DNA of 64,000 nt from Phlebiopsis flavidoalba (GCA_035772785.1 JAOCPU010000047.1:186001-250000); one strand, 5' to 3'; positions 1 to 12,900 are shown, numbered from the stretch's first letter. Numbers and translations are program-made. The notes: a model not told the origin generated them from the sequence alone.

Positions 1-806
1 GACAGCTTGTCAGACGGACGTACCTGATAGGCAGGCACACGGTATATACCCGTGCACTGCTATACGCCACCGGCGACATTTACACCACTGTAGCGAGCTT
101 GTAGCTGCAATGACGAACGAGCAACATTTCACCGGATTGTGCGCCCCGACGCCGCTCGAGTCGCTCGCACGTCCAGGTGTGTGGCGCCATTCGACAGGAA
201 GAAGACCATACGGTACTGCCAAGAGGCTTTGGACTCGGATCCAGACAAATTGTATCAATGTTGACGAATGGCGAAGCAGAGGCGAAGGTTAAGGTTAAAG
301 GGCTGACTTGGCGTTCGTATTGTCTCCTTCACACGGAGGATCTTCTCGACATGCGCCGAAAGCTCTAGCAAAAGAGTGTTAATAGTAGGCTCCGAAGAGC
401 ATGGTGTCAACAAAACAAGACTCACCGAAACCAAGCCAGCATGGGTCGCTTGACAAATCATCGGCACACCTCTTGGAGGACCCGAGCGGAATATTTCATA
501 CCATCTCTCGTTGCACACAACGGACGGCGTTAAGACCAGCTCTCAGAGAGCATAGCAGATATAAGCATTAAGCGTCTGCCTGCGGCGAAGTCCAAGACTA
601 CGCATAGATTTTGCGGTCATTGAATGAGGAGTTGCGCGAACTTCTGAAAATGGGCCGGAGTGTCTCTAGATGTTTTACGTCAGCAACTTGGCGCGCCAAT
701 TAGGCGCGCGCATCGATATGCTGAAGGCGCTGAGCTGCGCTGAGGCGCTTAGCTGGGAAATATTCAGTGTCCCCGTGACCCAGCCTTTTCTTGACTGCTC
801 ACCACA
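1..806. other. Left-edge stretch without a recognised gene
   Basis: Only short overlapping frames occur here on both strands, and none shows a recognisable domain, signal peptide or conserved motif. The stretch ends at the start of the BTB gene. Its last part may hold the promoter of that gene, but no regulatory motif could be assigned. Confidence 0.4.
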
Positions 807-2039
807 ATGTCGGAAACCACGTTCGCTACGGACGTCCGTCACAGCAAGTTCTATTTTGCAGACGGAAACCTCATGCTGCGCTCAGCAGAAAACGCGGAAC
901 GCGTTGCCACTCTGTTCTGTGTGCACAAAGGCGTACTCCGCGTTCAACTCTCCGGTTTTTGCGGGCATGTTCTCCCTGCCCGACACCGTGCGCCAGGTGT
1001 CCAGGAGGTGTATTGCGACGTGCCTTTGGTCCAGTTGACAGATAGCGCGGCCGATGTTGAGGTCCATTATATCATCTCTATATGAAGTAGGGTGAGAGAT
1101 GAAATAATACATGGTAGATATGCTGGTGCTGACGCCATGTCATAGGGCTCTCTCGCTCTTCCGCCATCTCGACCCAGACAATACCATTGCGCTTGACCAG
1201 CGTTCTTGCTATGGCAAATAAATACTTCATGATGCGATGCTTGTACGGAAGCGGGTCGTGGATATTCTGGAAAGCAGCTGGCCGCGGTCTTTCGATGACT
1301 GGCTTGCGCCACGAGTCCGAGATACGCACCATTCAGTCCCGTTTCCTGGAGGCTACCAGCTTCGTCCATCATCGACGGCAAAAGTTCGGTTTTGACGATT
1401 ACATTCCCGAGCCGGCTTCGCGGTAGGCGGATCCCGAGGACCATGGTATCCCATCGATATTGCCGTACGCCTACTATCGCTTGGCCTCAGCGTCCGCCAC
1501 AGATGACCTGGGACGCTATGCGCGCAGACGAGTTCAAAAGGCACGACATTACATGCTCTGGCGCACCGCTCGGTGGAGTCTACTCCGTGCGCCGGAGCTC
1601 AGGAAGGTTATGCGCGGGAGGCAGCAGCTCATGCCCGTTCCTTGGGCAAGCTGGAGCTTGCCTTCACGGACTACAACTCCGTTTCGTGAGGGAGGCGTGT
1701 CACGCGGTTTGCAGGACGATGCTCACGCGTCGGTCGGATATGCGTAGAACGTTCGGAGGAAATGGTCAAAATGTGGAAGAACGACATACTCAACAATCTC
1801 CTACTTCATGCTTCCATGGAACCAGATCCACTCAAAATTCTCGGGCTGCTCGTTTAAAAGGCAAGCCTAAGTGGGGCTTGTGCGAGACATGTGCAGCGGT
1901 GCTTATCCGCGACATGCGTCGCCGACAGTCAGAGCTATGGAGAGATTACCCGAGATATTTTCTGATAACATATTATCATAAAGGCCTCTTGAGTACGTCC
2001 GAAGTGTTAAAACTTGTGATATCCAACCATTCATTGTAA
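807..2039 (+). pseudogene. BTB/POZ-domain protein, frameshifted copy
   Basis: This is a BTB/POZ protein of the expanded basidiomycete type; such proteins dimerise and can act as Cullin-3 adaptors, but the target is unknown. The first ATG opens a BTB beginning with the typical DVRHSKFYFADGNL, followed by LFCVHKGVLRV. The frame then shifts to read SPVFAGMFSLPDT and shifts back to read EVYCDVPLVQL. The middle (about 1180-1330) gives LAMANKYF and DILESSWPRSFDDWL, matching the alpha-helical linker after the BTB. The C-terminus, from about 1880, has CETCAAVLIRDMRRRQ and LWRDYPRYF, the Cys-containing tail seen in these fungal BTB proteins. At least three frame changes separate these blocks, so it is either a pseudogene or badly sequenced. 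Related genes lie at 33.6-34.7 and 53.2-54.2 kb. The identity is fairly secure; the ends are approximate. Confidence 0.68.
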
Positions 2040-2551
2040 TTCCTACTGAGAGGTCCAGACCCTATTCACCGCATCGCGGCGAGATTGACCGTCACAGAGC
2101 ACTTGTGGGAAGATGCGAGAGAGCTTCGCGGTTAAAGGTCAAACCAGAAGGGAGATCATAGTATCGAGGATATCGGCCCGCATTATGGTCACAGCGATTG
2201 CAGCCCGAGCGTGAATTTGACGATCAACGTAGCATGACATCATCTATGTACTCGATACTCTACTTCACGTTCTACTTCGTGTTCTACTTCGTATTCTCCA
2301 TACAAAACAACATAGACCGGACTGTCGTGTACGTCGAGTTGCAGGCCCGAACCCGTTCCCAAAAGCCGCAAGCCCATGCTCAACACGCCCAACTCAAGAA
2401 GACGAGTTCCACTTGCCACGAACATCCCTATGATAGTCCCCAGAAGTAAGTTCACGGCTGAATATACGAGAATTCTCGTGATTTACTCACCAGAAGTTAG
2501 TGATAGCGACCGACTTCAAGAAACACTCAGGACGGGCGAACCAGGAGTGCA
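2040..2551. other. Intergenic stretch with a 12-bp tandem repeat
   Basis: This lies between the convergent BTB gene and the DUF3455 gene. From about 2259 there are three near-copies of a 12-bp unit TCTACTTCRYGT. No gene was recognised. Confidence 0.4.
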
Positions 2552-3430
2552 CTACGGTCGAGGGTCAGCTTCAATTCGCAGACGCGCGTAGCGAATATAA
2601 TGGGAACATACAGAAGTGTTAGGAGCGTTGCCACCGTTGGTGTTGGAAGCGGTAGTTCTGGTTCGACAGGAGGACCGTCGTTCTTTTCCATCGACGACTG
2701 CCAGGGGCCAGCGCTGAGCCAGTCTGCGTTGTAAACGGGGTCGTACGGGGATTGGGACCTTCGCCCGTGCGGGTACATGACGATGTACGCATCCTTGGAA
2801 AAGTCGGGGGGGGGTGGCGATTCTGGGTGTGCGTTCAGCGCACCATCGCGGAAGTCCCACATGGCGAGGAATCTCGCCGTCGGACGTGTTGGCGCGGGTC
2901 GGGGATGAACCAGTGCGAGCCGAGCACGTTACGGCTTCCCGTCCATCATCCGTGTACATGGAGATGAGGTCGAAGGGCCCGATTGTTCGGGGTCCGCCAC
3001 GAGCCACATGTCGTGGATAAAGGTGATGAAGGACTTTTGAGCGGTGGGCGGGATGCAGGAGATGTTCGAAACAGCTCCGTCAGGCACGGCACCGAAGGCA
3101 CTGTAAAGGAAAATGGTCGGTAAACAATTGCAGGAACCGATCGCATTTGTGACAAATGAACACGTTACTCCCAGGTGCCATTGGACGAGCAAGTGTAGTT
3201 CTGCACACCAACGGACAGAGCGATCCCACGAGGGGTGCTCGGTGATGGAGGGCAGAAGCGGCGGGCCGCCGTGCTGGTTGACGTCTGACGTGAATGGCCG
3301 CGTCGAGAGTGAAGTTTGACAAGGTCGCACCATCGAGGCCCCGCAGTTCCCGCTGGGCCTGGGAGAGGCAGCGGCGGCCAAAAGCCAAGCAGGCGACGGA
3401 GACAGCGGAGGCGAGCTTGCCGACAGTCAT
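2552..3430 (-). pseudogene. DUF3455 (malate-dehydrogenase-like) secreted protein, frameshifted
   Basis: This belongs to the small secreted fungal family usually annotated as DUF3455 or 'malate dehydrogenase'; the biochemical role is not established and a true malate dehydrogenase fold is not implied. The ATG at 3430 starts a hydrophobic leader (VGKLASAVSVACLAFG) suited to secretion. The family signature VGVQNYTCSSNGTWE is readable near 3180-3225 and ends at a likely splice site. Later blocks in other frames give GAVSNISCIPPTAQKSF with FIHDMWLV, then SHWFIPDP, then AMWDFRDGALNAHPESPPPP, DPVYNADWLS, and finally NTNGGNAPNTS with YIRYARL. These follow the family's order: VQNYTC, helix, HYFIPNP, WDF, (V)DWL, NT(V)GG. 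Several frame changes are needed to join them. A second family member lies at 8.46-9.33 kb on the other strand. The identity rests on motif order; the 3' end is uncertain. Confidence 0.62.
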
Positions 3431-6400
3431 ATCTCTGTGTAAAACCTGGTGTAGGAGACTCGGTGGTTTGGACTTTGGAGAGATACTCGCCAGGCCTTTT
3501 ATATATGAGTAAAACGACGTGTCCATCCAACGCCCTGCGCTACGCGTCGGTCGTGCCTAATCGCGTCCATGACGGAGTGATTGTCCGGCTCGTCGGTCTA
3601 TTCCGCTGGGAGAAGACCAGCTCTACGATTGTGTCTCCTGCTTCTCGTCGGTAAAAAAATGATTTGGGGGTTTGGATTTATTCCTGGTTTCGCCCTCATC
3701 ATGCTTCTCGCCTCACGGCTCCTTGAGGCTCCGCGTACACGGGAGGGGATGCAAGACTATATGTTGTGCATGACATCAAGCTATATCGAGCGTCGTCCTG
3801 CGACTACCACATTATGATAGTTGGTCATAGTACTGGCTTTTCCGAAGCAGGTATACGACCTATACACAAGGTATTAGCTTACTAGAGCTCGACCCTAATG
3901 CGAACTTACTAGGACGGAGAATACAATGGGACTCGTCTACAACAGATACGCAGCAAAAGCAGCTGTCGGCCTGGTACCAGGGCGCAATCCTAGCAGTGTT
4001 CGGCCAGTGCGTGATTTCGTGTAGACCGCCTACTCCGAAAGTCGTGAACTTGTTTGAGCTTCCACTAAGGTGTCGGCCGTACCAATCTCATGGTCTTTGC
4101 ATGTAATTGCGCGATAATCCCCTTAAAAGTTAAATCTCTCCCGGCGAAGCACATACGCGAAACGTTGCAAAAAGGCTGGGGATGTATAGCACCAGGACGC
4201 GTCGAGTCAGTGCGGTCGCCCTCTTCATTACGGGGCCCGGGAGGCGCTCAAGTTTACAGCTAACAACACTTGTCCATAATGTCCTGCATCAACGGCCTCG
4301 AATAATCGCCGGACTTGATAGGCGGCCTGGACCCTGGGAGGTGATCGGATTGGCTGAGTTTCTGGAATTTCAAGCCCTGGTCAGGGGGTATTTGTTCGAT
4401 CAGCGAAGAAGCAGTAAGTTTTTTCTATGCAGCGTCCCGAGAGATTAGTGCTACTATTATGAGACAATTTGAGACAGAAAAAATGTCGTCTGCTCACGTC
4501 ATCGTGTTCGGAAGAAGTAGATGGTGCGGTGACTGAGAGGATCGCGCCAGGCCGCCTCACGGTTTCGAGTATTTCATAAGCGCTGGCTGTGCGCCGTCAC
4601 TGAGTGAACGGGGCAGGCCCCTGGAGTTGAAGGGGTGAGAGGATAGATCGGCGGTCCTACTCTTTTACCACCTACAAAGTCGGAATACAAGGATGGCATG
4701 GAGTAACTGAGGTCTGTATTGTAGGCAACCGCTACAAGTACAGGGTTTTTGTTGTTATGATAATTGCGAGCAAAGACAGAGGGCGTCGTGAATGCTATAG
4801 ATCAAATAGTGCAAACGATTGACTGAAAAGTCAAATAAAGAATGCGTACGTTTAAATACCGTCACCGACGCATCTACGGCTCCCGCAGCCAAACAGACAA
4901 TCATGTCAAGGTCTCCAGACCAGAATAGACTCTCCTATCTCGCTCTATGTGTTCCCCTTGCCGTCGACACCTCCCCGAGGAACGCCGGCGTCTTGGCGAA
5001 TCGTGACGACGGACGCCGCGTCCTGGCTCTGCTCGTTGCATGCACAGTCGTGCGGACGGCAGAGTTACTCCACCAATGGAAGAATGCGAAGCACTGGTTA
5101 CCGAAGAAGAGCATAGAGCATGGGGAAGCACCCCACAGTTGCCAGCCGCTCACGCACTTGGTGCCCGAACGCGGACTGGCCATTGTACCGCAGGTCAGGA
5201 ACACAGCCCTGGGATCCCTCTGCAAGACTTCGTCAGATCGCAGGAGGAACGGAGCAGAGGAAGAGACGCCACCTGTGCAGGAATCTGTCAGCAGACATGG
5301 TCTCAGACTGTGCCGTTGAGCTTCTGAGCATCTTTCGCATTCTGCTGCTGCGACGGACGAGCCTGACAGGAAGCTCGCGGGTGCGGATGTGGGATGTGGC
5401 GGCAGAAAAGACGCGGGTTCCAGTGTGCGGAGAGTCGCCGTGTGGCAGTAGGCAAGGGCGGAAGAAGCGCCAACGGTCGGTGGCTGAGGGTGAGGATATC
5501 GGCCACAGACGCTGGCCGTACGACGCAAGGTTGGCAGCGCGACGAGCGAATCCGTCACACACCGTCGTCGTCAAGGAACCACTGTCGTCGCCTGTTGATC
5601 GCCGCTTGGGCAGAGTCGGTGGAGTGTTGGCGGATGCTTGCCGAAGCAGTGACGGTTTCCGTAACCGAACACCTTCGGTAGTCTCGGGTGGGGTCAACAG
5701 AGACCTCGGTGGTTGCAGTGGCTCCGGGTTCCATCTGCAGACGTAGCGGGTCCAGCCGCCGGATGCGCACGGGAGCTGACAGAGTGCCAGTTGCAACCTG
5801 GGTAGCTGTGGCCTGGACGGAGGAAGACCCCTTTTATCACCGCCGTCATCACAGTCATCCACGATCCGAGGTATCGTCAACGGATAGCATACTTCATCGA
5901 GGCTGCGTCGGAAAAAAGGAAGTAGCGGGTGGCAAGTGGGACGGAAGACACGGTCGAACGACGCGTCTATGATGGTAGAGTTGCAGTGTTGAACATCTGC
6001 TGCAGTGGCATTGTGGTGGTGGTGACCGCGGTCTGTCGATAGGGTACGCCAAAACGAAAGAGAGAAGGTAGCGAGGTAATAACGACAGGCATGGATAAAC
6101 AACATGCTAAGTAGTTCTAGAGGACTCAAAAAAAGGGATTGAACAGAGGGTCTGTAAAAGTGAACGTAAGACGAGCCGCAGCTCGTGACGCGTGTGGGGA
6201 GTCGGAGGGAGGTAGTTTCGAGTGCTTACCGCGCACGAGCAGTCTTATATCTTCGCGCGGGCCACGCTAGAATCATATAATGTGGAGCCATGCAGGAAAG
6301 CAACCACGAACCGCGTGTCAGAAAGAGCGTTCGATTGATTCGCCTTTGTCGAATCTGACAATGGGGGTGTTGCGTTGTCCAGGTACGCTCTCCGTACTTC

Positions 6401-8458
6401 TCTGCGACTCGAACCTCGTCGTTGATACTCTTTTACTCCAAAGGGGGCCCCAAGCCACCTTGTTCGCGTAATTTGGCACCAGCTCGCTGAGCCTCGAAAC
6501 CACAGAACAAAGCAATTCGACAAAAGCCATCCCGTCGTGGACAAGCGGTGCTGGGAAGACACCGACAAGTGTGGCCCAGGCGCGATGTCAACGCGCATAC
6601 ACCGGAGCGGGAACCACCTCATTACCGCACATGAGCTTTCATGGCTTGCAGGTAAGAGGTGTACTCACCAAGCAGTTTCCTAGCCTCATTGTGTTAAATT
6701 TCCCAACAGGAAGTTCTTCTTGTCACTCGATAGGGGCTCATTCCAGGGGGCTTTCGATAATTTCCACGCTGTAATATCGGCCTCCGTCTACGCCGCCACC
6801 AGTATACTTACGCGTGTTATATCTCATTGTTGAGCCAAAAAATAGTGAGCAGAAAACAGAGGAGCTGCAAAATCAAGGGCGAGAGAAGGAAGATGGAGAA
6901 TCTCAGGACCTCGCGACAATGGCTCTGGCAACGGCGCGTCTAAATCACAATCAGGCGTGATCTGCCTCGTCTGCGTCGCCGAGGCGCAGGCCGAGGAGTC
7001 GAAGAGGAAGCAAGACACGTTCAGCAAAATCCGTGTAGGCGATGTTAAACACTAGATTTTTGCAAGTATATTCTGTCGTCGTGCTTTATAGCTTATACGT
7101 GTCATATGGCCGGCTTATTTGACGATGTTCAATCCAAATAGCATGTTGAATAGCATCCGCAAAAATTCAATTAAAATTCAAAAATACAATCCAACAAGGC
7201 CTTCAGTGACCTTATAAATAGAGTGAGAGTGGTAAGAGGCATTGATATATGGTGCCGCAAAAGTGTCTTTGCGGCGCATCATTGTCTATGGGCCAAGTGC
7301 TGGTACATCGGGGCAAGCGAGAGTGGTGCTCAGGGGTCGGGACTATGGCAGCTTGGGGTCTTGTGCGTGTTTCCCACACTCACAAGCAAAGTGGTTTGTT
7401 ACTTACGCTTACATTCCGGTCAATGCCCTAATCTTCAACTCTTTCACTCTATTACAACGACGTTATGAAACGTTCATGACTCATGGTGGGTTGGAGATTT
7501 TGCAGTCCAAGATACCTACATTATCTGGCCTACCGCATTTCAGCATGTGAGAGCTTGATACTGCAGAGCAGTGGGACGGCACTCCGGCAGCCAAATGACA
7601 TTCAAGACTCCTGACGCTCGCATGAATCACAGCCTGAGTTCGCAATGCTGAGGCCCCCCCGAGAACGATAACCCGAGTAAGCACTAGCTCCGCACCCAAA
7701 AACTATACCAAACTGACGCGGTTCCACCTATTCCAGTGCCATCGCGTCGCGGGTTTTTACGCTACTGTCCCCAGCGAGTTAAATAATCGCATGTCGTTAG
7801 AATTTGGCTTTTGAGGTGGACATCGCGGGTCAAGGAGGCACCTTAAAACTGATTCTGGTAACCTACCCCAACATCCTACCCCGATGATTCTGTGGTACGC
7901 TTGGACGTCCCCATTTGCCCCGGAGCGTGACCTATAATGCTGTACCGACACCGCGCAGTCCGGCCCGACTTGGCAATCCCTTGCAGAAGAAGTAGGACCT
8001 TGGCCTCTGCGACGCGCATAGTATATCTCCTACAGCCAGTATCAGGGGGACACCGTCGCTTCTGCAACCCGCAATGTATCCTCCAAAGTCTCTTAAACCC
8101 CAAGGGGTGACGATCTCTTCATGCGGTACTGTGGTCGTGACAATCATATTGAACATCGTTCATCATTGCCCTTTACTTAGATTTTTCGCGCTGACACTGT
8201 GACAATGGAAAAGTGAACAAATTGTCCTGACAGCTCGCGGCTCCCTTTGTGCGCGCACGTCGTGCCGAGTGATGCCTCGAACCGCCTCCGATGCTGAGGG
8301 CTTGCGCCCGGGCGGGTCCATCGTGCCTTGCGCTCTGTGCGGCCTTGGCGATTCGAGGCGAGCAAGCAGTTAAATAGGTATATAAGGGCGCTGCGTCCCT
8401 ATGTCCGCTCTTCAGCGAGCTGGACCGACACTCATCCTTGATCGACACGCTTCTCAGC
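3431..8458. other. Five-kilobase stretch without a recognised gene
   Basis: Many overlapping frames occur here. The part at 4.9-6.1 kb is GC-rich and carries long open frames on both strands, up to 298 codons on the minus strand at 5233-6129. None shows a family motif, and opposed long frames in GC-rich DNA are expected by chance. A 102-codon plus frame at 7242-7550 and a 164-codon minus frame at 8173-8667 are equally unrecognised. The latter overlaps the DUF3455 gene and is probably a shadow. The stretch may hold genes eroded beyond recognition by eye. Confidence 0.4.
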
Positions 8459-9332
8459 ATGCAAATATTCGCACAATTATACCACGCCTTCGGCCTCCTC
8501 TGGCTCCATACTGGGCCTCGCGGCGTCTCGGCAGAAGCAAAGGCAGTACAGACCCATTTCGGACCCATGTGTGACATTAGTAGCGACAATGTCTCGCTAT
8601 GGCTCCCAAGTGACATCAACACCAGGGGCGGGAGGCCTCTGGTCGAACCCAATCGCCTCTCACCCATCGCTCGTAATTCTGGCCGTAGGGGTTTCAGAAT
8701 TACACTTGCCTGGAGAATGGGAACGTACTTGTAAGCATCTTGCTCGCCCTACATTGACACCCGTGATTTGACATCTGGACAGTTCCTTCGGCGCGATCAT
8801 GGAACTCTTCGACATATCCGCATTCATTCCCCAATCCGCGCGTGCGGACTTCACTACATTTATCTCCAAGGTATGGGAAGACGCGCCAGCCAGAAATGAC
8901 CGGGTGGGACCTCGTCCACTCATCCGGCTTCCTCCTCCGGCCGTTCGCGCTCGGTCACACTACTGATTGATTAACGACGCCCCTCGACCCCACCTCGGGC
9001 TATGCTCAACCCAATGTGGGACTTCCGCTCAACAAGCCTCACGAACGTAGCGAACCCCGAGACTGCGTACCGTCATCGGATACAGGACCGGAATCGTATC
9101 TGCGCCGACGGATCCCACGCGTAATGCGGAGTGGGTCACGCTCGCCCCGTTGCAAGTTAACGGGAAGCCCGACGGCCTGTTGGCGCAGCAGGTCTTCAGG
9201 CTCAATACGAACGGCGGAATGCCTCTAACGAACTCTGTGGGTTTCTTGTTCACGTCACCTGAACGAGTTCTGATCGGCGGGCTGACAGTGTGTGCCTGGC
9301 ATCCCCTGAAATCCACGTCAAGTCTACTTTGA
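8459..9332 (+). CDS. DUF3455 (malate-dehydrogenase-like) secreted protein, second copy, frameshifted
   Basis: This is a paralogue of the minus-strand gene at 2.55-3.43 kb. The ATG at 8459 opens a leader-like stretch (QIFAQLYHAFGLLWL) followed by CDISSDNVSLWLPS, which fits the conserved mature N-terminus of the family. ILAVGV, then a shift, then QNYTCLENG ends at a splice donor near 8731. An intron of about 50 nt reaches ..ACAG near 8781. The next exon reads SFGAIMELFDISAFIPQSAR and then DFTTFISKVWEDAP. Further blocks are LNPMWDFRSTSLTNVANPE, DPTRNAEWVTLAPLQ and QQVFRLNTNGGMPL. One or more frame changes are required around 8580-8690 and 8900-9150. The 3' end is uncertain because no clean C-terminus was found. 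It may be a real gene with sequencing errors. The function is unknown; secretion is inferred from the leader. Confidence 0.62.
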
Positions 9333-10223
9333 ACTTCTGTACGTCCCCCTCACTATATTCGGTGCAGAGAATGACGTCGCTTGTCCTTGCTCTGTCTTAT
9401 AGGGATGTACGGAGGCGCATGGGCCACATCCCCGTAAGCGCCATCTCGTTGATTCTAGGCGTAACAGATTCGGCTCTGCCTACTTCGCAAACCTTCGTGT
9501 AAACAGCTTATGGTTCTTATAGTTTGCATGTATATGGTGGTACATTATGAATTCCTGTAATGCAATGTTTCAACACCCAACGGCGGAATCGAATATTGTT
9601 TGACACATCTGGTATCAACAAAAGCGCTCACAAACAGACTAATAGTGCACATGGCCGCACGGAGTTTGAGAGCCACACTTACCCTCGGGTTCCGCCCCGA
9701 TCGAGCTACTAGCAACCGACGACGTAAGCCTTTGCGAAGTAACAATGCGTGTTAAACAATACGCTTGAGGTGTGTTCAACTCTTAGGTCGGTCGAGGAAG
9801 TTGTGATGAAACTCACTAGGCACATCTCTCCCGTAAGAGATACGCCGATAATAGTTGCCTTGAGTGGGAGAGAGACATGAGCGGGCGTCCGTTGCGTGTA
9901 TGGATCGTGCATTGTGGAGGGGGGAGAGTCTATGACCAAGGATAGCCACCACATGTACCGCCGAGACGAGCAGCTATGTAGGGCGCCCGTGTGAAACACC
10001 ACACCGCAAGGATTTTCCTGACTGGTGTGTCACAAGTTTGCATGGGGGTACAGAACCCTTGGCTCTGGGCGTGGCAGGCGTATGATGAACTCAGGGATTC
10101 GTGCGACAACCTGAGACGAAACTCGAGTATGAATGCTGTTGAGGAGCCTGAACGCGGGCCGAGTTAAGTGTACAGAAAGAACAACAGGTCCTCAGAACGC
10201 ACCTGTAGCACAGCGAATCTCCT
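9333..10223. other. Intergenic stretch
   Basis: No convincing gene. A 97-codon minus frame (9709-10002) and a 94-codon plus frame near the end have no recognisable features; the latter is opposite the PX gene. Confidence 0.4.
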
Positions 10224-10835
10224 TCAGGATGACTGCATAACCCATCTTCTGACCGCATCTTTCCCTCCTAGATCTGGGTGTAGGACGACACATGCGAGCC
10301 AATGCTGCAAGTCGCGTCTCCGTTTATCCAGGAAGGCTGCTCGAAACTTCGATAGAGGGCTCTTCGGGGGTAGTTTCGGCACAGTGCTCCTCATAATACG
10401 ATCCGGAAGCGAATCCTTGAGGTCTCTATACAGCTCGTCGAAGGCGCTGTAGCGTTTATGTGCGTGGACCACTGTTCCATCCTTGAGGTGAATGGCGCAA
10501 TCGAAAACGACGTAGGCACCGCCGGAGACTTTGTCGCCAACCATGGTCCAACCCGAGATCTGAACGTCGCGAGCAAAGGTAGGTGTTGGAGAATCTGGGC
10601 CTGTGTTGTCTGAGAGCCAAATGGACGGTTCGTGAGAAAGGAGCAGAGGACGGTCGTGAGCGATGCCGCTTAGAAGGAGCGCGTGAGTGCGGGTTATCGC
10701 TTGGTAACTCGGGAGTCCGACACAGTCCCCATGATTGGACTCTGGCTGCTCATTAGAAAGATGGCGAGGTAGACAGTCGTTGGTAGGGACACACATCACA
10801 TAACTCGTCATATAGTCGCGCTTCCTCCTCAACAT
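10224..10835 (-). CDS. PX-domain protein, Ypt35-like
   Basis: This is a phox-homology protein, expected to bind phosphatidylinositol 3-phosphate on endosomal or vacuolar membranes. It most resembles the small fungal Ypt35-type PX proteins. It is one of the few uninterrupted genes here: 203 codons with no intron or shift. The first 85 residues are low in motifs and probably disordered. The PX domain fills residues 88-200: VQISGWTMVGDKVSGGAYVV, then an HKRYSAFDELYRDL block (the R-Y basic motif that contacts the 3-phosphate). The Pro-rich loop KLPPKSPLSKFR and the FLDKRRRDLQHWLACVVLHP helix follow. The protein ends shortly after VRRWVMQSS, as expected for a PX domain at the C-terminus. The start could also lie at an internal Met about 8 codons later. 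No neighbour suggests a pathway. The domain assignment is strong; the Ypt35 orthology is likely but untested. Confidence 0.85.
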   Translation of the reverse strand: MLRRKRDYMTSYVMCVPTNDCLPRHLSNEQPESNHGDCVGLPSYQAITRTHALLLSGIAHDRPLLLSHEPSIWLSDNTGPDSPTPTFARDVQISGWTMVGDKVSGGAYVVFDCAIHLKDGTVVHAHKRYSAFDELYRDLKDSLPDRIMRSTVPKLPPKSPLSKFRAAFLDKRRRDLQHWLACVVLHPDLGGKDAVRRWVMQSS

Positions 10836-12900
10836 CGATCCCTTGAGGCATCACCCTCTATCAGAGATGGCGCCGGACTCGAGAGATTGTTGCGCTCTCC
10901 TCTTGTGTATGCGTAAGATTCTGCCGTGAAGTACACGGCTATGTCTTCCATGATCTCAGCGACCAGATTGAAGGAGCGTATTAAGATGAGTTAATGTGGG
11001 TAGAGGTTTTACCGGCGATGGTGTCCCAGGATTAGATTTGTAGGAATTCTGAGCGCTGCGGTTCCAAGCTTTTTTGACTGAGGCCTTGTCGAGCAGACGT
11101 CTAATATCAAGGAGCATGAGTAGATGGCCCCGAAATTGCAGGACGCAGTGGTTTGCAGTGGTGCGGTTCATGGGTTCGCTGCCAATCTACCACGTGGCTG
11201 TCACATGAAGAGAGTAAGTCGCTCGCTGTCGCTCGATTCGCGAGCTTACGACTCTACGCTTAACAGCCTTTCCCGCTGTTAACGCCGTCCTGCCTTTGGG
11301 AGACTAGACTCTACAAAACGCGACAACATTTGTCGTGGGTAGGGAGACTAAAGACTATTTTTTCATTCTCTGCAGGAGGTGCGCCAGCAGGTTTGCTTAC
11401 CACCAAAACCGCCTTCAACGGATGCGGCCGATTAGGTGACTCCGATGCGCACAGGACGCCGCATATCGTACTCGCCAACGCGGTGACGCCGCGCTACATA
11501 CCACATACGGCCAGTATGGGGGACTAGGGCTACATGAATCTTAAACAGCGATAGGTAGTTGTTTTAGATTCTTAATAACTATACCGCTGTGACAAACTAG
11601 TGAGTCTTTCATATTATGTTGTAAACGCCGCGTTATGAGCTGAATTTCCAGTGTGTAAGCCAGCGTGCGAATAGCAGTCATCGAAAAGTAGGGGTGCGAA
11701 TTCGTCTACTCGGCGTACGCGCATGGCCGTTGGGCTTCGATTCCATGAAAACCCACAACAAGCCACATAAGACCCATTCTTATCCGATTTGATCGCGAAA
11801 GCGACACATTCGTTTATACGGTAAGATGTAACGTGTCCTCACGGCGTACTCACCATTTAAACGAATATCACCACAGCTCCGACGCATGAAAGAGATCAAT
11901 TTGGTCTCAAGGGAGTATTGGGGAGCCGCTACTAGGCTTCATGACTAATATGTCAAGCCTCTTTGGTAGTCTGGTGATACGGAACCAGGTTTTATTTTTT
12001 CTCGGGACAAATCGATACCGCGGCATCATAGGAAAGGATCCCATCCGCACGCAGCAGCTCAACATGGAACATTGGATAAGCTGAGAAGTGCAGATGGGCG
12101 CCGCCAGCCAGCAACGAAAGCGTGTACAGTCGTATTCGAGTCCCCGACTCCCCGTGCTCGTACCCAGCGATTTCACACACACAGATGTTGCATTTGAGCC
12201 GAGTATAAAAGTGCGCTTGTTATCCTGAAAGAGAATACACTCGCTCTCAACTTTCACAGCGCCATTTAGATAGCTCGTTTGTCGCAATGTATTTCGTCGA
12301 GGGACTTGAGACCGGCACCATTGTACGTAACAAACGCGACACGCCCAGCGGATATGAAAACCTCATTACCACACGAACATCGCCCCTTGCCGAAATTGAA
12401 CCGTACACGGTTTGCGAAGCTGTCTAAGACGCTGCTTCCGTTTTTGGATATATGGAAATCACGACTCGTGTAACACAGCCTTCGGGAACAGTCAGGACAA
12501 CTATAAGTACAACATGAAATGCTACAGATACCCCTGCTTGCACTCACGCCTACACGCAGGTTCACGCACTCAGAAGTCGCCGCAACTCTACAAACTCGCC
12601 GTTTCTCAATTTCTGTTGATGTCAAACTCTGTCTTGACGATATAGTACCCCTACGCAAGAGTGTGTCTCCCAACATTTGGGACTCACATCGATGGTCCCT
12701 CCTAATGATCTCGTTCATGATCCCACTTCGTGCAATTTGTTCCGGGAACTGTTGAGATGATGTGTATTATTATAACAGCCCCAAAGTGGTCTGTTGACGC
12801 GGGGCTCATTACGAGAGAGGGATACCAAAAGAGTTCCTGTACCAGGCCAGAACTGCTCGAGCCCAACGCGGTTGACCATAATCAGGCGATTGCGAGCCCC
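10836..12900. other. Stretch with coding-like fragments but no recognised gene
   Basis: At 11992-12180 (-) a 62-codon frame reads like an exon (YEHGESGTRIRLYTL, then GAHLHFSAYPMFHVELLRAD). At 12287-12430 (+) a frame starting MYFVEGLETGTIVRNK is also exon-like and might be an N-terminal exon of the SPRY remnant that follows. Neither was matched to a family. The remainder shows nothing. Confidence 0.3.

Noticed and set aside
2552..3430. Literal malate dehydrogenase
   Set aside because: The family name is an annotation habit. No Rossmann GxGxxG or catalytic His-Asp pair of real malate dehydrogenases is visible; the motifs fit DUF3455.
5233..6129. 298-codon minus-strand open frame
   Set aside because: It lies in GC-rich DNA with a 208-codon frame open on the opposite strand. 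There is no start context, domain, leader or conserved motif; composition is Arg/Ser/Pro/Thr-rich as in random GC-rich sequence.
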